From positions 1 through 64,000 of the forward strand of contig CAVPQU010000015.1 in NCBI GenBank assembly GCA_963707665.1: DNA of 64,000 nt, in the 5' to 3' direction. A program made the position numbers and the translations under genes. Origin of the DNA: DATJCV01 sp963707665 (GTDB taxonomy: Bacteria > Pseudomonadota > Gammaproteobacteria > Burkholderiales > Burkholderiaceae_D). The notes under the pieces were generated by a model. The model was not told where the DNA came from and made no database searches. It worked only from the letters and a program-made list of their open reading frames with translations. Positions 20,407-29,352 of this stretch are shown here, piece after piece (the stretch's first letter is position 1; each line of letters begins with the position of its first letter).

Positions 20407-20472
20407 ATAGTTAAATTCAATCGAAACAATTCCTTTAATCAATTTTACAAATCAAGACCGTTCGACGATAAT
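20407..20472 (+). promoter_or_regulatory. ahpC promoter with OxyR-like operator
   Basis: A -35 box TTTACA at 20444-20449 and a -10 box GATAAT at 20467-20472 are separated by 17 bases. Directly upstream are two half-sites, ATAG-N7-CAAT (20407-20421) and ATTC-N7-CAAT (20429-20443), separated by seven bases. This is the spacing of the OxyR motif ATAGntnnnanCTAT-N7-ATAGntnnnanCTAT, and the operator ends exactly at the -35 box, as expected for OxyR activation. Half-site matches are imperfect. Confidence 0.6.
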
Positions 20473-20509
20473 GAATCGTCTTCAATTTTTTCAACCCGGA
20501 GGAAAACTC

Positions 20510-21073
20510 ATGTCCCTGATTAATACCCAAATCAAGCCATTTAAAGCCAACGCTTTTCACAACGGCAAATTCATCGAAGTCAGCAACGAAACCCTGCAAG
20601 GCAAGTGGTCGGTATTCATGTTCTACCCGGCCGACTTTACCTTCGTCTGCCCGACCGAGCTGGAAGACCTGGCCGATCACTACGCCGAATTCCAGAAGCT
20701 GGGAGTCGAGGTATACAGCGTTTCGACCGATACCCATTTCGCCCACAAAGCCTGGCATGACACCTCGGAAGCGATCAAGAAAGTGAACTATCCGATGATC
20801 GGCGACCCGACCGGCGCGATCACCCGCAATTTCGACGTGATGATCGAAGAGGAAGGCCTGGCGCTGCGCGGTACCTTTGTCATCAATCCGGAAGGCCAGA
20901 TCAAGCTGTGTGAAATCCACGACAACGGCATCGGCCGCGACGCCTCGGAATTGCTGCGCAAGGTGAAAGCCGCCCAGTACGTCGCCTCCCACCCGGGTGA
21001 AGTGTGCCCGGCCAAATGGGAAGAAGGCGCCAAAACCCTGACGCCGTCGCTCGACTTGGTAGGCAAGATCTAA
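20510..21073 (+). CDS. ahpC: Alkyl hydroperoxide reductase subunit C (peroxiredoxin)
   Basis: Typical two-cysteine peroxiredoxin of 187 residues that reduces hydrogen peroxide and organic hydroperoxides in the cytosol. The peroxidatic cysteine is in FYPADFTFVCPTE (residue about 47) and the resolving cysteine in HPGEVCPAKWEEG (about residue 166). GTFVINPEGQIK and the C-terminal helix match AhpC of the E. coli type. Start ATG 20510 follows GGAGGAAA at a good distance; the longer frame from 20471 is rejected. Followed by ahpF, which reduces it, across a gap holding a strong hairpin. Confidence 0.97.
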   Translation: MSLINTQIKPFKANAFHNGKFIEVSNETLQGKWSVFMFYPADFTFVCPTELEDLADHYAEFQKLGVEVYSVSTDTHFAHKAWHDTSEAIKKVNYPMIGDPTGAITRNFDVMIEEEGLALRGTFVINPEGQIKLCEIHDNGIGRDASELLRKVKAAQYVASHPGEVCPAKWEEGAKTLTPSLDLVGKI

Positions 21074-21087
21074 ATAGCGGCAGACGA

Positions 21088-21111
21088 TTGCCTTCCGGCT
21101 GCGGAAGGCAA
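21088..21111 (+). promoter_or_regulatory. Perfect hairpin between ahpC and ahpF
   Basis: TTGCCTTCCG pairs with CGGAAGGCAA (10 bp, 4-base loop) 14 bases after the ahpC stop. No T-run follows, so it is more likely an mRNA-stabilising or processing element than a full terminator. It would help make AhpC in excess of AhpF. Confidence 0.55.
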
Positions 21112-21269
21112 GCGCGACACAGCGGCGGAAGCATGCCGCCCGGCTCTTCCCCTCCGCGCACAACGCGGAGTGGAAAAGGATGCGCAGTGTTCGCGCACTA
21201 GTGCTCCAGCGGATGGCGCCACGAGCGCCTCCCGATTCCCGAACCACTGATTATGAAAGGCAATACGTC

Positions 21270-22865
21270 ATGCTCGATACCAACCTCAAAACCCAATTAA
21301 AAGCCTATCTGGAGAAGGTCACGCAACCGATTGAACTGGTTGCATCTCTCGACGATAGTGAAAAATCCCGTGAATTGCAGGAACTTCTGCAGGAAATCAC
21401 ACAATTGTCAGCACGGATCACGCTGACCGAGCGCCGCGACGACGCTGAGCGCAAACCTTCTTTTTCCATCAACCGCCCCGGTACCGACATCGCCGTGCGT
21501 TTCGCCGGCATCCCGATGGGCCACGAATTCACCTCGCTGGTGCTGGCGCTGCTGCAAGTTGGCGGTCATCCGATCAAGCTCGACGAAGCGGTGATCGAGC
21601 AGATCCGCAACCTGGACGGCGACTACCAGTTTGAAACCTATTTCTCGCTGTCGTGCCAGAACTGCCCGGACGTGGTGCAGGCGCTGAACACGATGTCCAT
21701 CATCAATCCGCGCATCCGGCACGTCGCCATCGATGGCGCGCTGTATCAGGACGAAGTCGAGTCACGCAAGATCATGTCGGTGCCGAGCATGTTCCTGAAC
21801 GGCGAATTGTTCGGCCAGGGCCGCTCGGGCGTCGAGGAAATCCTCGCCAAGCTCGACAGCAACGCCGGCAGCCGCCAGGCCGAAGAACTGGCCAACAAGG
21901 AGCCGTTCGACGTCTTGATCGTTGGCGGCGGCCCGGCCGGCGCGGCCGCCTCGATTTATGCGTCACGCAAAGGCATTCGCACCGGCGTCGTGGCCGAGCG
22001 TTTCGGCGGCCAGGTGCTGGATACGATGGCGATCGAAAACTATATTTCGGTCAAGGAGACCGACGGCCCCCATTTCGCGGTGGCGCTGGAGCAGCACACC
22101 CGCGCCTATGAAGTCGACATCATGAATCTGCAGCGGGCCGAGGCGCTGGTGCCGGGCAAGCTGATTGAACTCAAGCTGGCGAATGGCGCGGTGTTGAAAA
22201 GCAAAACGGTCATCCTCTCGACCGGCGCCCGCTGGCGCGAAATCAATGTGCCGGGCGAGCAGCAATACCGCAACCGCGGTGTCGCCTATTGTCCGCACTG
22301 CGACGGCCCACTGTACAAGGGCAAGCGGGTGGCGGTGATCGGTGGCGGCAACTCCGGTGTCGAAGCGGCAATCGACCTGGCCGGCCTGGTCAAGCATGTG
22401 ACGCTGATCGAGTTCGACGCCATCTTGCGCGCCGACGAAGTATTGCAGCGCAAGCTGCGCAGCTTGCCCAACGTGACAGTGATCACCTCGGCGCAAACCA
22501 CTGAAATCCACGGCGATGGCGATAAAGTCACCAGCCTGAGCTACAAGGATCGGACTTCGGAAGCCATCAAGCAAGTGGAACTGGACGGCGTTTTCATCCA
22601 GATCGGCCTGGTGCCGAACACCGAATGGCTGAAGGGCACGCTGGCCTTGTCGCGCCATGGCGAGATCGAAGTCGACGCCAGAGGCCAGACTTCGCTGCCG
22701 GGCGTGTTCGCCGCCGGCGACGCCACCACCGTGCCGTTCAAGCAGATCGTGATCGCCGCCGGCGACGGCGCCAAGGCAGCTCTGTCGGCCTTTGATTACC
22801 TGATCCGCAGTTCGGTATCGGACGAGGAAGATGCGATAGCGCAAGTCGCTGCCGCCACGGCCTGA
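21270..22865 (+). CDS. ahpF: Alkyl hydroperoxide reductase subunit F
   Basis: NAD(P)H-dependent flavoprotein of 531 residues that regenerates AhpC. The N-terminal glutaredoxin-like double domain carries the CxxC pair in SLSCQNCPD (about residue 127-131). Then FAD binding IVGGGPAGAAASIYASRKG, the thioredoxin-reductase-type active site AYCPHCDGP, the NAD site VAVIGGGNSGVEAAIDL, and the C-terminal FAD motif GVFAAGDATTVPFKQI. Start ATG 21270 (MLDTNLKTQLKAYL) matches the family; the frame open from 21180 adds non-family residues. Second gene of the ahp operon, presumably OxyR-controlled. Confidence 0.97.
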   Translation: MLDTNLKTQLKAYLEKVTQPIELVASLDDSEKSRELQELLQEITQLSARITLTERRDDAERKPSFSINRPGTDIAVRFAGIPMGHEFTSLVLALLQVGGHPIKLDEAVIEQIRNLDGDYQFETYFSLSCQNCPDVVQALNTMSIINPRIRHVAIDGALYQDEVESRKIMSVPSMFLNGELFGQGRSGVEEILAKLDSNAGSRQAEELANKEPFDVLIVGGGPAGAAASIYASRKGIRTGVVAERFGGQVLDTMAIENYISVKETDGPHFAVALEQHTRAYEVDIMNLQRAEALVPGKLIELKLANGAVLKSKTVILSTGARWREINVPGEQQYRNRGVAYCPHCDGPLYKGKRVAVIGGGNSGVEAAIDLAGLVKHVTLIEFDAILRADEVLQRKLRSLPNVTVITSAQTTEIHGDGDKVTSLSYKDRTSEAIKQVELDGVFIQIGLVPNTEWLKGTLALSRHGEIEVDARGQTSLPGVFAAGDATTVPFKQIVIAAGDGAKAALSAFDYLIRSSVSDEEDAIAQVAAATA

Positions 22866-22879
22866 TTGCGGCAGACTGA

Positions 22880-22907
22880 GCCGGTGCGCTTTGGCAGGCG
22901 CTCCGGC
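22880..22907 (+). terminator. Possible terminator after ahpF
   Basis: GCCGG-T-GCGC pairs with GCGC-T-CCGGC around an 8-base loop, 15 bases past the ahpF stop, followed by a weak T-rich tail CGTCTTTG. Confidence 0.4.
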
Positions 22908-23068
22908 CGTCTTTGCATGGGCATGGGCCAAATCGACATGCTGCGCGCCAGCGGAGCTTCCATCGACCGCTTCCTGCGGCGCCGTCGATCATGGCCGTAG
23001 CGACTCATCGCGCCGGAACAAACCTTACCCTGAGAACCAAGCGCGGCAAGCCACATCGCACAGCGGCG

Positions 23069-23396
23069 CTACAGCCTGGCGTATTCCAGAATCTCCTGGC
23101 CCATCAGCAGGCATTCGCCGGGCAGCTGAGCGTAAATGAAGCGCATCCGATAGCGCCCCTTGTAGACGTTTCCCCACACCTCCAGCACCTCGTACTGATC
23201 CTTGCCGGCCGGATTTTTCACGCGGACTGAGCAGCTTGGCGCCCGGCTCGACTTCGATCCGGCCATCAGCTCCGAAATGGAAGCTCAACAGCTTGCGGGC
23301 TTGCACCACCGCTGGCGCCGCACACTGATGCGCCGGCGCCGCCACGGCCAGACCGCCAAGCATCGCGCACAGCAGTCCGCACAACAATCTGTTCAT
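23069..23396 (-). CDS. Small exported hypothetical protein, one frameshift
   Basis: Sec signal peptide MNRLLCGLLCAMLGGLAVAAPA at the start (ATG 23396), then about 85 residues. The frame shifts near 23215: before it AVVQARKLLSFHFGADGRIEVEPGAKLLS, after it VRVKNPAGKDQYEVLEVWGNVYKGRYRMRFIYAQLPGECLLMGQEILEYARL. The joined product is coherent, with two cysteines that could form a disulfide. The two halves occupy different frames in the sequence as given. Probably periplasmic; function unknown. Confidence 0.55.
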
Positions 23397-23477
23397 GGCT
23401 TTCTCCCCCTGGCGCTGGAGCCGCGATAATATCGCGCCGTACCAATTGCTCTGCCTTTTTCTGCTTCCTCCACCAGC

Positions 23478-24227
23478 ATGCGGCCCCGCACACTATTGTC
23501 GACAAAATTCTGGATCGCCTCGCTGCTGCTGGCGTTGCCCTTGCACGTGCTGGGCGCTCACCCCTTCGTTACGGATGACACCACGACGCAGGGGCGCGGC
23601 AACCAGCAATGGGAACTCAATACCGACTGGAGCAGGCAACATGAGGCGACGCAACACGTCGCCAATGCCACCTACAGCTATGGCGTGCTGGACAATCTCG
23701 ATCTATTTACCAACTTGCCGGCGACGCTGTCGGCGCCGGCAGGCATTGGCGATGTGTCGCTGGGCGCCAAATGGCGTTTCTACGAAGACGCCGGCAGCAG
23801 CCTGGGATTGAAGCCCGTGCTGCAAATCTCCAGCGGCAACCAGGCCGTGGGAAACGGCAGTGGCCGTACCAATCTGGCACTGACTCTGATCGGCACGCGT
23901 TATGCCGGACCCTGGGCCCTGCATGCCAACCTCGGTATAGCCAGCAACCGCCAGGCCGCTAACGCGACCCAGGCCGGTGAGCACCAGCTGCTCTGGCAGG
24001 CGTCGGCTGCACTGTCCTACGATCTGCACCAACGCTGGAAAATGCTGGCTGACCTTGGGATTGCGCGCAACCCCGACCCCGCCAGCCGCATCCACCCGGC
24101 GTATTTCCTGACCGGGCTGATCTACTCGCCGAACAAGGATATCGACCTGGACGCCGGTGCCAAATTCGGCCTGAACCGGGCCGCAAGCCAGCAGCAGTTC
24201 GGCGTTGGCCTGACTTGGCGCTTCTAG
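23478..24227 (+). CDS. Outer-membrane protein of the MetA-pathway-of-phenol-degradation family
   Basis: Exported protein of 249 residues with a signal peptide (FWIASLLLALPLHVLGAHP) followed by HPFVTDDTTTQGRGNQQWELNTDW. Alternating polar/apolar strands and a terminal aromatic residue (GVGLTWRF) are typical of outer-membrane beta-barrels. The family is named after a phenol-degradation locus but is widely found as a transporter-like or channel protein of uncertain role. Stands alone. Confidence 0.7.
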   Translation: MRPRTLLSTKFWIASLLLALPLHVLGAHPFVTDDTTTQGRGNQQWELNTDWSRQHEATQHVANATYSYGVLDNLDLFTNLPATLSAPAGIGDVSLGAKWRFYEDAGSSLGLKPVLQISSGNQAVGNGSGRTNLALTLIGTRYAGPWALHANLGIASNRQAANATQAGEHQLLWQASAALSYDLHQRWKMLADLGIARNPDPASRIHPAYFLTGLIYSPNKDIDLDAGAKFGLNRAASQQQFGVGLTWRF

Positions 24228-24348
24228 GCGCCGCATTCGCGGCCGCAGCGAAGCGGCGGCGCCGACTGATGCCGCCGCGGCTCTGGTAATCTGGCGCCCA
24301 ATCACGCGCCATCCAACCCCAGCCTTCCCTTTGCCTGCCATCATCGCC

Positions 24349-24861
24349 ATGCCTTCAGCCCTCCCCTTCACCATCGTTGTCGCCACCGATCTCGAGAACG
24401 GAATCGGCATCCGCAACACATTGCCTTGGCATCTGCCGCAAGACCTGGCGCATTTCAAGCGGCTCACCACCGGCCATACCATCATCATGGGCCGCAAGAC
24501 CTTCGAGTCGATCGGCCGGCCATTACCGAACCGGCGCAATATCGTCATCACGCGCAACCCGGACTGGGGCCACGCCGGCGTCGAGTCGGCGCCCTCGCTG
24601 ACGGCGGCGCTGCAGCTTGCCGCCGGCGAACAGGCGTTCGTCATCGGCGGCGCGCAGATTTATGCCGAAGCGCTGCCGCAGGCAAGCCAACTGGTGGTGA
24701 CTGAAATCGGCAAGCGCTTCGAATGCGATGCCCATTTCCCGCCGCTCGACCCCAATCAATGGCAGGAAACGGCACGCGAAACGCATTATGCGGAGGGCGA
24801 CGGCTTCGATTATGCCTTCGTCACTTATCAAAGAAAGCAGCCTGCAGGAAATCGGGAATAG
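24349..24861 (+). CDS. folA: Dihydrofolate reductase
   Basis: NADPH-dependent reduction of dihydrofolate to tetrahydrofolate, needed for thymidylate, purine and glycine metabolism. 170 residues with the family landmarks: IVVATDLENGIGIRNTLPWHLPQDLAHFKRLT (active-site acidic residue and W), the NADPH motif IIMGRKTFESIGRPLPNRRNIVITR, and VIGGAQIYAEALP. The start at ATG 24349 gives the usual short N-terminus; ATG 24331 adds six residues. Chromosomal-type enzyme. Confidence 0.95.
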   Translation: MPSALPFTIVVATDLENGIGIRNTLPWHLPQDLAHFKRLTTGHTIIMGRKTFESIGRPLPNRRNIVITRNPDWGHAGVESAPSLTAALQLAAGEQAFVIGGAQIYAEALPQASQLVVTEIGKRFECDAHFPPLDPNQWQETARETHYAEGDGFDYAFVTYQRKQPAGNRE

Positions 24862-24863
24862 GC

Positions 24864-24925
24864 ATATACTCCCCGCGTATGCAACATTTGTCGCTAGGAA
24901 ATGTTCAAAACATCGAACATACTCC
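24864..24925 (-). repeat. Phased repeat, locus E: GGAGTATGT-N44-GGAGTATAT
   Basis: On the minus strand, GGAGTATGT (24925-24917) and GGAGTATAT (24872-24864) start exactly 53 bases apart, between folA and the decarboxylase gene. The 44-base spacer contains a 7-bp hairpin (AACATTT/AAATGTT). Same spacing as four other loci in this window. Confidence 0.7.
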
Positions 24926-25120
24926 CTTTCTTAAATAGACCCGTGCGAGCAGGCAACGCGCGCGAAGCAGGACGGAAAAACAAGCTTTTTTCCGCCACCA
25001 TCACCCTCATATCTGCGAAAATTCGACTTTCGTTTTTCGGCGCGCAAGCGGAGTGGTTCATCCCATCGACCACCACAGGCCCAGGCGTCTCCCCCGCTAT
25101 CCGTCCCACTGGAGACCTCG

Positions 25121-27373
25121 ATGAAATTCCGCTTTCCGATCGTCATCATTGACGAAGATTTCCGTTCCGAAAACACTTCCGGCCTTGGCATCCGCGCGCT
25201 GGCCGACGCCATGGAGCAGGAAGGGATGGAAGTGCTGGGCGTCACCAGCTACGGCGACCTGTCGCAGTTCGCGCAACAGCAGTCGCGCGCCTCCGCCTTC
25301 ATCCTGTCGATCGACGATGAGGAATTCGGCGCCGGCTCGCTGGAAGAGACCGACTTCGCGCTGAAATCGCTGCGCGCCTTCGTCGAGGAAATCCGCTACA
25401 AGAACGCCGACATTCCGATCTACCTGTACGGCGAGACGCGCACTTCGCGCCATATCCCGAACGATATCCTGCGCGAGCTGCACGGCTTCATCCACATGTT
25501 CGAGGACACGCCGGAATTCGTCGCGCGCCACATCATCCGCGAGGCCAAGGCCTACCTGGATGGCCTGTCGCCGCCGTTCTTCCGCGCGCTGGTGCATTAC
25601 GCCAACGACGGCTCCTATTCGTGGCACTGCCCCGGTCACTCGGGCGGCGTGGCATTTTTGAAGTCGCCGATCGGCCAGATGTTCCACCAGTTTTTCGGCG
25701 AAAACATGCTGCGCGCCGACGTCTGCAACGCGGTCGAGGAACTCGGCCAACTGCTCGACCACACCGGCCCGGTGGCGGCTTCCGAACGCAACGCCGCGCG
25801 CATCTTCAACGCCGACCACTGCTACTTCGTCACCAATGGCACCAGCACCAGCAACAAGATGGTCTGGCACTCGACCGTGGCGCCGGGCGACATCGTGGTG
25901 GTCGACCGCAACTGCCACAAGTCGATCCTGCACTCGATCATCATGACCGGCGCGATTCCGGTGTTCCTGATGCCGACCCGCAACCATCTCGGCATCATCG
26001 GCCCGATCCCGCTCGAAGAATTCAAGATGGAAAACATCCTGAAGAAGATCGAGGCCAATCCGTTCGCGCGCGAAGCGAAGAACAAGAAGCCGCGCATCCT
26101 GACCATCACGCAATCGACCTACGACGGCGTGGTGTACAACGTCGAAACCCTGAAAGACATGCTGGACGGCCAGATCGACACCCTGCATTTCGACGAAGCC
26201 TGGCTGCCGCACGCCACCTTCCACGAGTTCTACAAGGACATGCACGCGATCGGCAAGAACCGCCCGCGCGCCAAGGAATCGATGATCTTTTCGACGCAGT
26301 CGACCCACAAGCTGCTGGCCGGACTGTCGCAGGCGTCGCAGATCCTGGTGCGCGAATCGGAAGCGGTCAAGCTCGACCAGGACGCCTTCAACGAAGCCTA
26401 CCTGATGCACACCTCGACCTCGCCGCAATACGCGATCATCGCTTCGTGCGACGTCGCCGCGGCGATGATGGAGCCGCCCGGCGGCACCGCGCTGGTCGAG
26501 GAAAGCATCCTCGAAGCGCTGGATTTCCGCCGCGCGATGAAGAAGATCGACCAGGAATGGGGCAGCGACTGGTGGTTCCAGGTGTGGGGCCCGGACACCT
26601 TTTCCGAAGACGGCATCGGCTCGCGCGAAGACTGGATCATCCGCGCCGAAGACGACTGGCACGGCTTCGGCAACCTCGCGCCGGGCTTCAACATGCTGGA
26701 CCCGATCAAGGCCACCATCGTCACCCCTGGCCTGGGGATGGACGGCCAGTTCGACGATACCGGCATCCCGGCCTCGATCGTCACCAAATACCTGGCCGAG
26801 CACGGCGTCATCATCGAGAAGTGCGGGCTGTATTCGTTCTTCATCATGTTTACCATCGGCATCACCAAGGGCCGCTGGAACACGCTGCTGACCGCGCTGC
26901 AGCAGTTCAAGGACGACTACGACAAGAACCAGCCGATCTGGCGCATCCTGCCGGAATTCGCCGCCGCCAATCCGCGCTACGAAAAAATCGGCCTGTACGA
27001 CCTGTGCCTGCAAATCCACAGCTTCTACAAGTCGCACGACGTCGCGCGCCTGACCACCGAGATGTATCTGTCCGACATGCAGCCGGCGATGAAGCCGTCG
27101 GACGCCTTCGCCCAGATGGCGCACCGCGAGATCGACCGCGTGCCGATCGACGAGCTGGAAGGCCGCATCACCTCGATCCTGCTGACGCCCTACCCGCCCG
27201 GCATCCCGCTGCTGATCCCGGGCGAGCGCTTCAACAAGACCATCGTCGACTACCTGAAGTTCGCGCGCGACTTCAACGAGCGCTTCCCCGGCTTCGAGAC
27301 CGACGTGCATGGACTGGTGAAGCGCGAAGTCGACGGCCGGCGCGGTTACTTCGTCGATTGCGTGCGGCAGTAG
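25121..27373 (+). CDS. PLP-dependent arginine/lysine/ornithine decarboxylase (biodegradative type)
   Basis: Large fold-type I amino-acid decarboxylase of 750 residues. Residues 1-130 form the wing domain (FPIVIIDEDF), then the linker and PLP domain: YSWHCPGHSGG, NGTSTSNKMVWHSTV, HFDEAWLPHATF and the Schiff-base lysine in STQSTHKLLAGLSQ (about residue 397). The C-terminal domain has TPYPPGIPLLIPGERF. The family includes AdiA, LdcC/CadA and SpeC; the sequence looks nearest the AdiA-type arginine decarboxylases, but substrate choice cannot be proven. No antiporter gene adjoins it, so a role in polyamine supply or acid response is equally possible. Uninterrupted. Confidence 0.88.
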   Translation: MKFRFPIVIIDEDFRSENTSGLGIRALADAMEQEGMEVLGVTSYGDLSQFAQQQSRASAFILSIDDEEFGAGSLEETDFALKSLRAFVEEIRYKNADIPIYLYGETRTSRHIPNDILRELHGFIHMFEDTPEFVARHIIREAKAYLDGLSPPFFRALVHYANDGSYSWHCPGHSGGVAFLKSPIGQMFHQFFGENMLRADVCNAVEELGQLLDHTGPVAASERNAARIFNADHCYFVTNGTSTSNKMVWHSTVAPGDIVVVDRNCHKSILHSIIMTGAIPVFLMPTRNHLGIIGPIPLEEFKMENILKKIEANPFAREAKNKKPRILTITQSTYDGVVYNVETLKDMLDGQIDTLHFDEAWLPHATFHEFYKDMHAIGKNRPRAKESMIFSTQSTHKLLAGLSQASQILVRESEAVKLDQDAFNEAYLMHTSTSPQYAIIASCDVAAAMMEPPGGTALVEESILEALDFRRAMKKIDQEWGSDWWFQVWGPDTFSEDGIGSREDWIIRAEDDWHGFGNLAPGFNMLDPIKATIVTPGLGMDGQFDDTGIPASIVTKYLAEHGVIIEKCGLYSFFIMFTIGITKGRWNTLLTALQQFKDDYDKNQPIWRILPEFAAANPRYEKIGLYDLCLQIHSFYKSHDVARLTTEMYLSDMQPAMKPSDAFAQMAHREIDRVPIDELEGRITSILLTPYPPGIPLLIPGERFNKTIVDYLKFARDFNERFPGFETDVHGLVKREVDGRRGYFVDCVRQ

Positions 27374-27431
27374 CCGGGCTTGCGCCTTCCGGCGGCCGCC
27401 GCAAGGCGCCGCGCCGGAGCCGAGGTTGTAT

Positions 27432-27466
27432 GAAAATGGGCACCCTTGCGGTGCCCATTTTCTTTT
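27432..27466 (+). terminator. Rho-independent terminator of the decarboxylase gene
   Basis: GAAAATGGGCACC pairs perfectly with GGTGCCCATTTTC (13 bp, 5-base loop CTTGC) and is followed by TTTT, 58 bases past the stop. Confidence 0.9.
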
Positions 27467-29220
27467 GTCGCGCCGCCTGCGCCAATGCGATCTTGCGGCC
27501 TGTCCTTCCGATCCGATTTACCGACACTTGAATTTCATCGATCAGCAGGTGTCGGCGTGACCCTTGGCGCAGATGGTTTCCCGATCTGTACTCCGCCCCA
27601 TGGTAGGCGGATGGCTGGTCACAGACTTATCCACCGCTGCACAGTTCGCCAATGAAAATCTCATCGTTGTCTTTCCTGCAAGCAAGTAGTATTGTTGTGT
27701 ATTTGTAGACCCCCGTGTTACATAAACGGGTGCACATCGACATGAAGCATCCCGGCACCTAACTTTAGGTTTAAGCAGGGATGAGCTACAGAAGTGGCGC
27801 AATCCGACTTAACGTTCGAACGTTAAACCTTACCGGTCGCACTATTACAGATGCAAACTGAAGCTACTTGCGAGGCATGTTCCCATGGTTCGTTGTGCGT
27901 TACTGAGGAATGATGACTTAGACGCTAGATGGCAGCGTGAACGCCGAAGGAGCCGTCAAGCGCTTCAGAAATGGATATTCAGCGAGATTCGACGCAAGGA
28001 AGCGTGCGGAGCGTCGCGAGGAAGCAAAAGCAACGCTTGCCCGCTATGAGAAGCATCACACAGGACTCGAAACAAGGAAACGGCAAGAAAGATATCAAAG
28101 TCGAAGCAGGCATTGGCTCTGGCGGCTATATCGTCGTGGAATTGCCGGATTGCTCAAGCGCAGCTTTTCCATGTCGGCCGAGAAGGTTTTCAGGAGTACG
28201 CTCGCCTGAAATGGCTTTACGGTACGTTTCCTTTTCAGTTGACAAATACGTTTCAAGATCGGAACTGCACGAGTTCACGACTCACCGATCCAGCACGTTG
28301 TTGTTGCGAACATGCGCGGCTAGGTAAAGACTCGTGAGGGCAAGTACTTGCAACGGCGTAACGCACAGGAGACGTATCGACGTATCTGTTCACAATATCA
28401 ATCTCGATCGAAGACACGAAATCGCATCGCTCAGCGTACTTTACGAACCGCATAGGAAGTACTGCCTTCGAGCATAGCTACTATCCTTGCAAAAGAATGT
28501 CTTCGAGAATGCTTTACGAAGCAATTATTCGCGCTCAACCGCCAGGCTTTTCTATCGCTATCGAGCGTTAACGCTCAGCCGGGAGCGAACTATAAAAAGT
28601 CCTACAGCTATTCGGCGATGAATATTCCGCAAGCCGTGCTCAGGAATCGAGAACACCACCAAGCAGTTCAATACGCTCGCTGTACAATTAAAACGCGGCG
28701 AAAGGAAGAGAGCACAGTATTGAATCGCCTGTCAGCCATGATGCTGCGAAAAACTCACGAAAGAGTGATCCCATACAGAGTGTAACGAAGCTAATGATCT
28801 GAAATCTAGAAAACGTCAAGGCACGAACTTGAAAATGTCTGCCGGACGCCAGATAACGAAAATCGTGTTGTATCATGAATCGGTGACTCGAATTGCGTGA
28901 AGCATTGAGGATAACAGTTTGGAAGTTTTGATCACGGCAGACACTGTTCAGGTCTGGCAAAGGCAGTCGTTCAAGATCTCTGGCATGGGTTGAATGCTGT
29001 ATGAACTCTACCTTCTACGAGTAGCCGCCAAGTAAACTATGGATACTATCAAAGTTGAACCGTCAATGGTTTTTTGAAGTGGCAACTGAAGATCATTGTG
29101 GGCATGGAGCGCCAGGAAACTTAGTCAGTCAAAATAGACAGACTCCAATTGTCCCAGCATCGACCTGCGTTCGGGGACGTGCGCTGGACTCGAACGCGCA
29201 ATCCACCAGTCGGCAAAAAT
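27467..29220. other. 1.75-kb region without a convincing gene, unlike its surroundings
   Basis: More AT-rich than the flanks, with many short overlapping frames and no recognised family. An arginine-rich frame at 27937-28209 (MNAEGAVKRFRNGYSARFDARKR) and a stop-free stretch at about 28457-28785 (containing MNIPQAVLRNREHHQAV) might be decayed genes. Perfect palindromes occur at 27809-27826 and 28563-28576. It may be acquired or degenerate DNA. Confidence 0.4.
27809..27826. repeat. 18-bp perfect palindrome
   Basis: TTAACGTTCGAACGTTAA is self-complementary over all 18 bases. It lies in the gene-poor region and could be a protein-binding site or the core of a lost mobile element. Confidence 0.5.
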
Positions 29221-29221
29221 A

Positions 29222-29283
29222 GGAGTATGTTCTGAAAGAATCCGACTGGCAGCCGGAAACATCGACATATAAATGGAGTATAT
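29222..29283 (+). repeat. Phased repeat, locus A: GGAGTATGT-N44-GGAGTATAT
   Basis: GGAGTATGT at 29222-29230 and GGAGTATAT at 29275-29283, starts 53 bases apart, ending 69 bases before the MAPEG start. The first copy sits in the loop of an inverted repeat CCAGTCGG (29206-29213)/CCGACTGG (29242-29249). Confidence 0.7.
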
Positions 29284-29352
29284 AAAGCTGCTGCGTTAAC
29301 CTGCCGCGCCAGCCAACTCGGGCATTCTCGCCCCTTTTCAGGAGAAGATGCG

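Noticed and set aside
25097..27310. 737-codon open frame antisense to the amino-acid decarboxylase gene
   Set aside because: It mirrors the codon structure of the real gene on the other strand (GC-rich third positions) and has a low-complexity, histidine- and arginine-rich product with no family features.
27937..28327. Arginine-rich frames as a genuine DNA-binding protein
   Set aside because: Two overlapping frames are equally open, no ribosome site or domain is visible, and the region looks degenerate.
29160..29215. tRNA-like words (GACTCGAACGCGC) on the minus strand near 29190
   Set aside because: The T-arm stem does not pair properly and no anticodon or acceptor stems are found around it.
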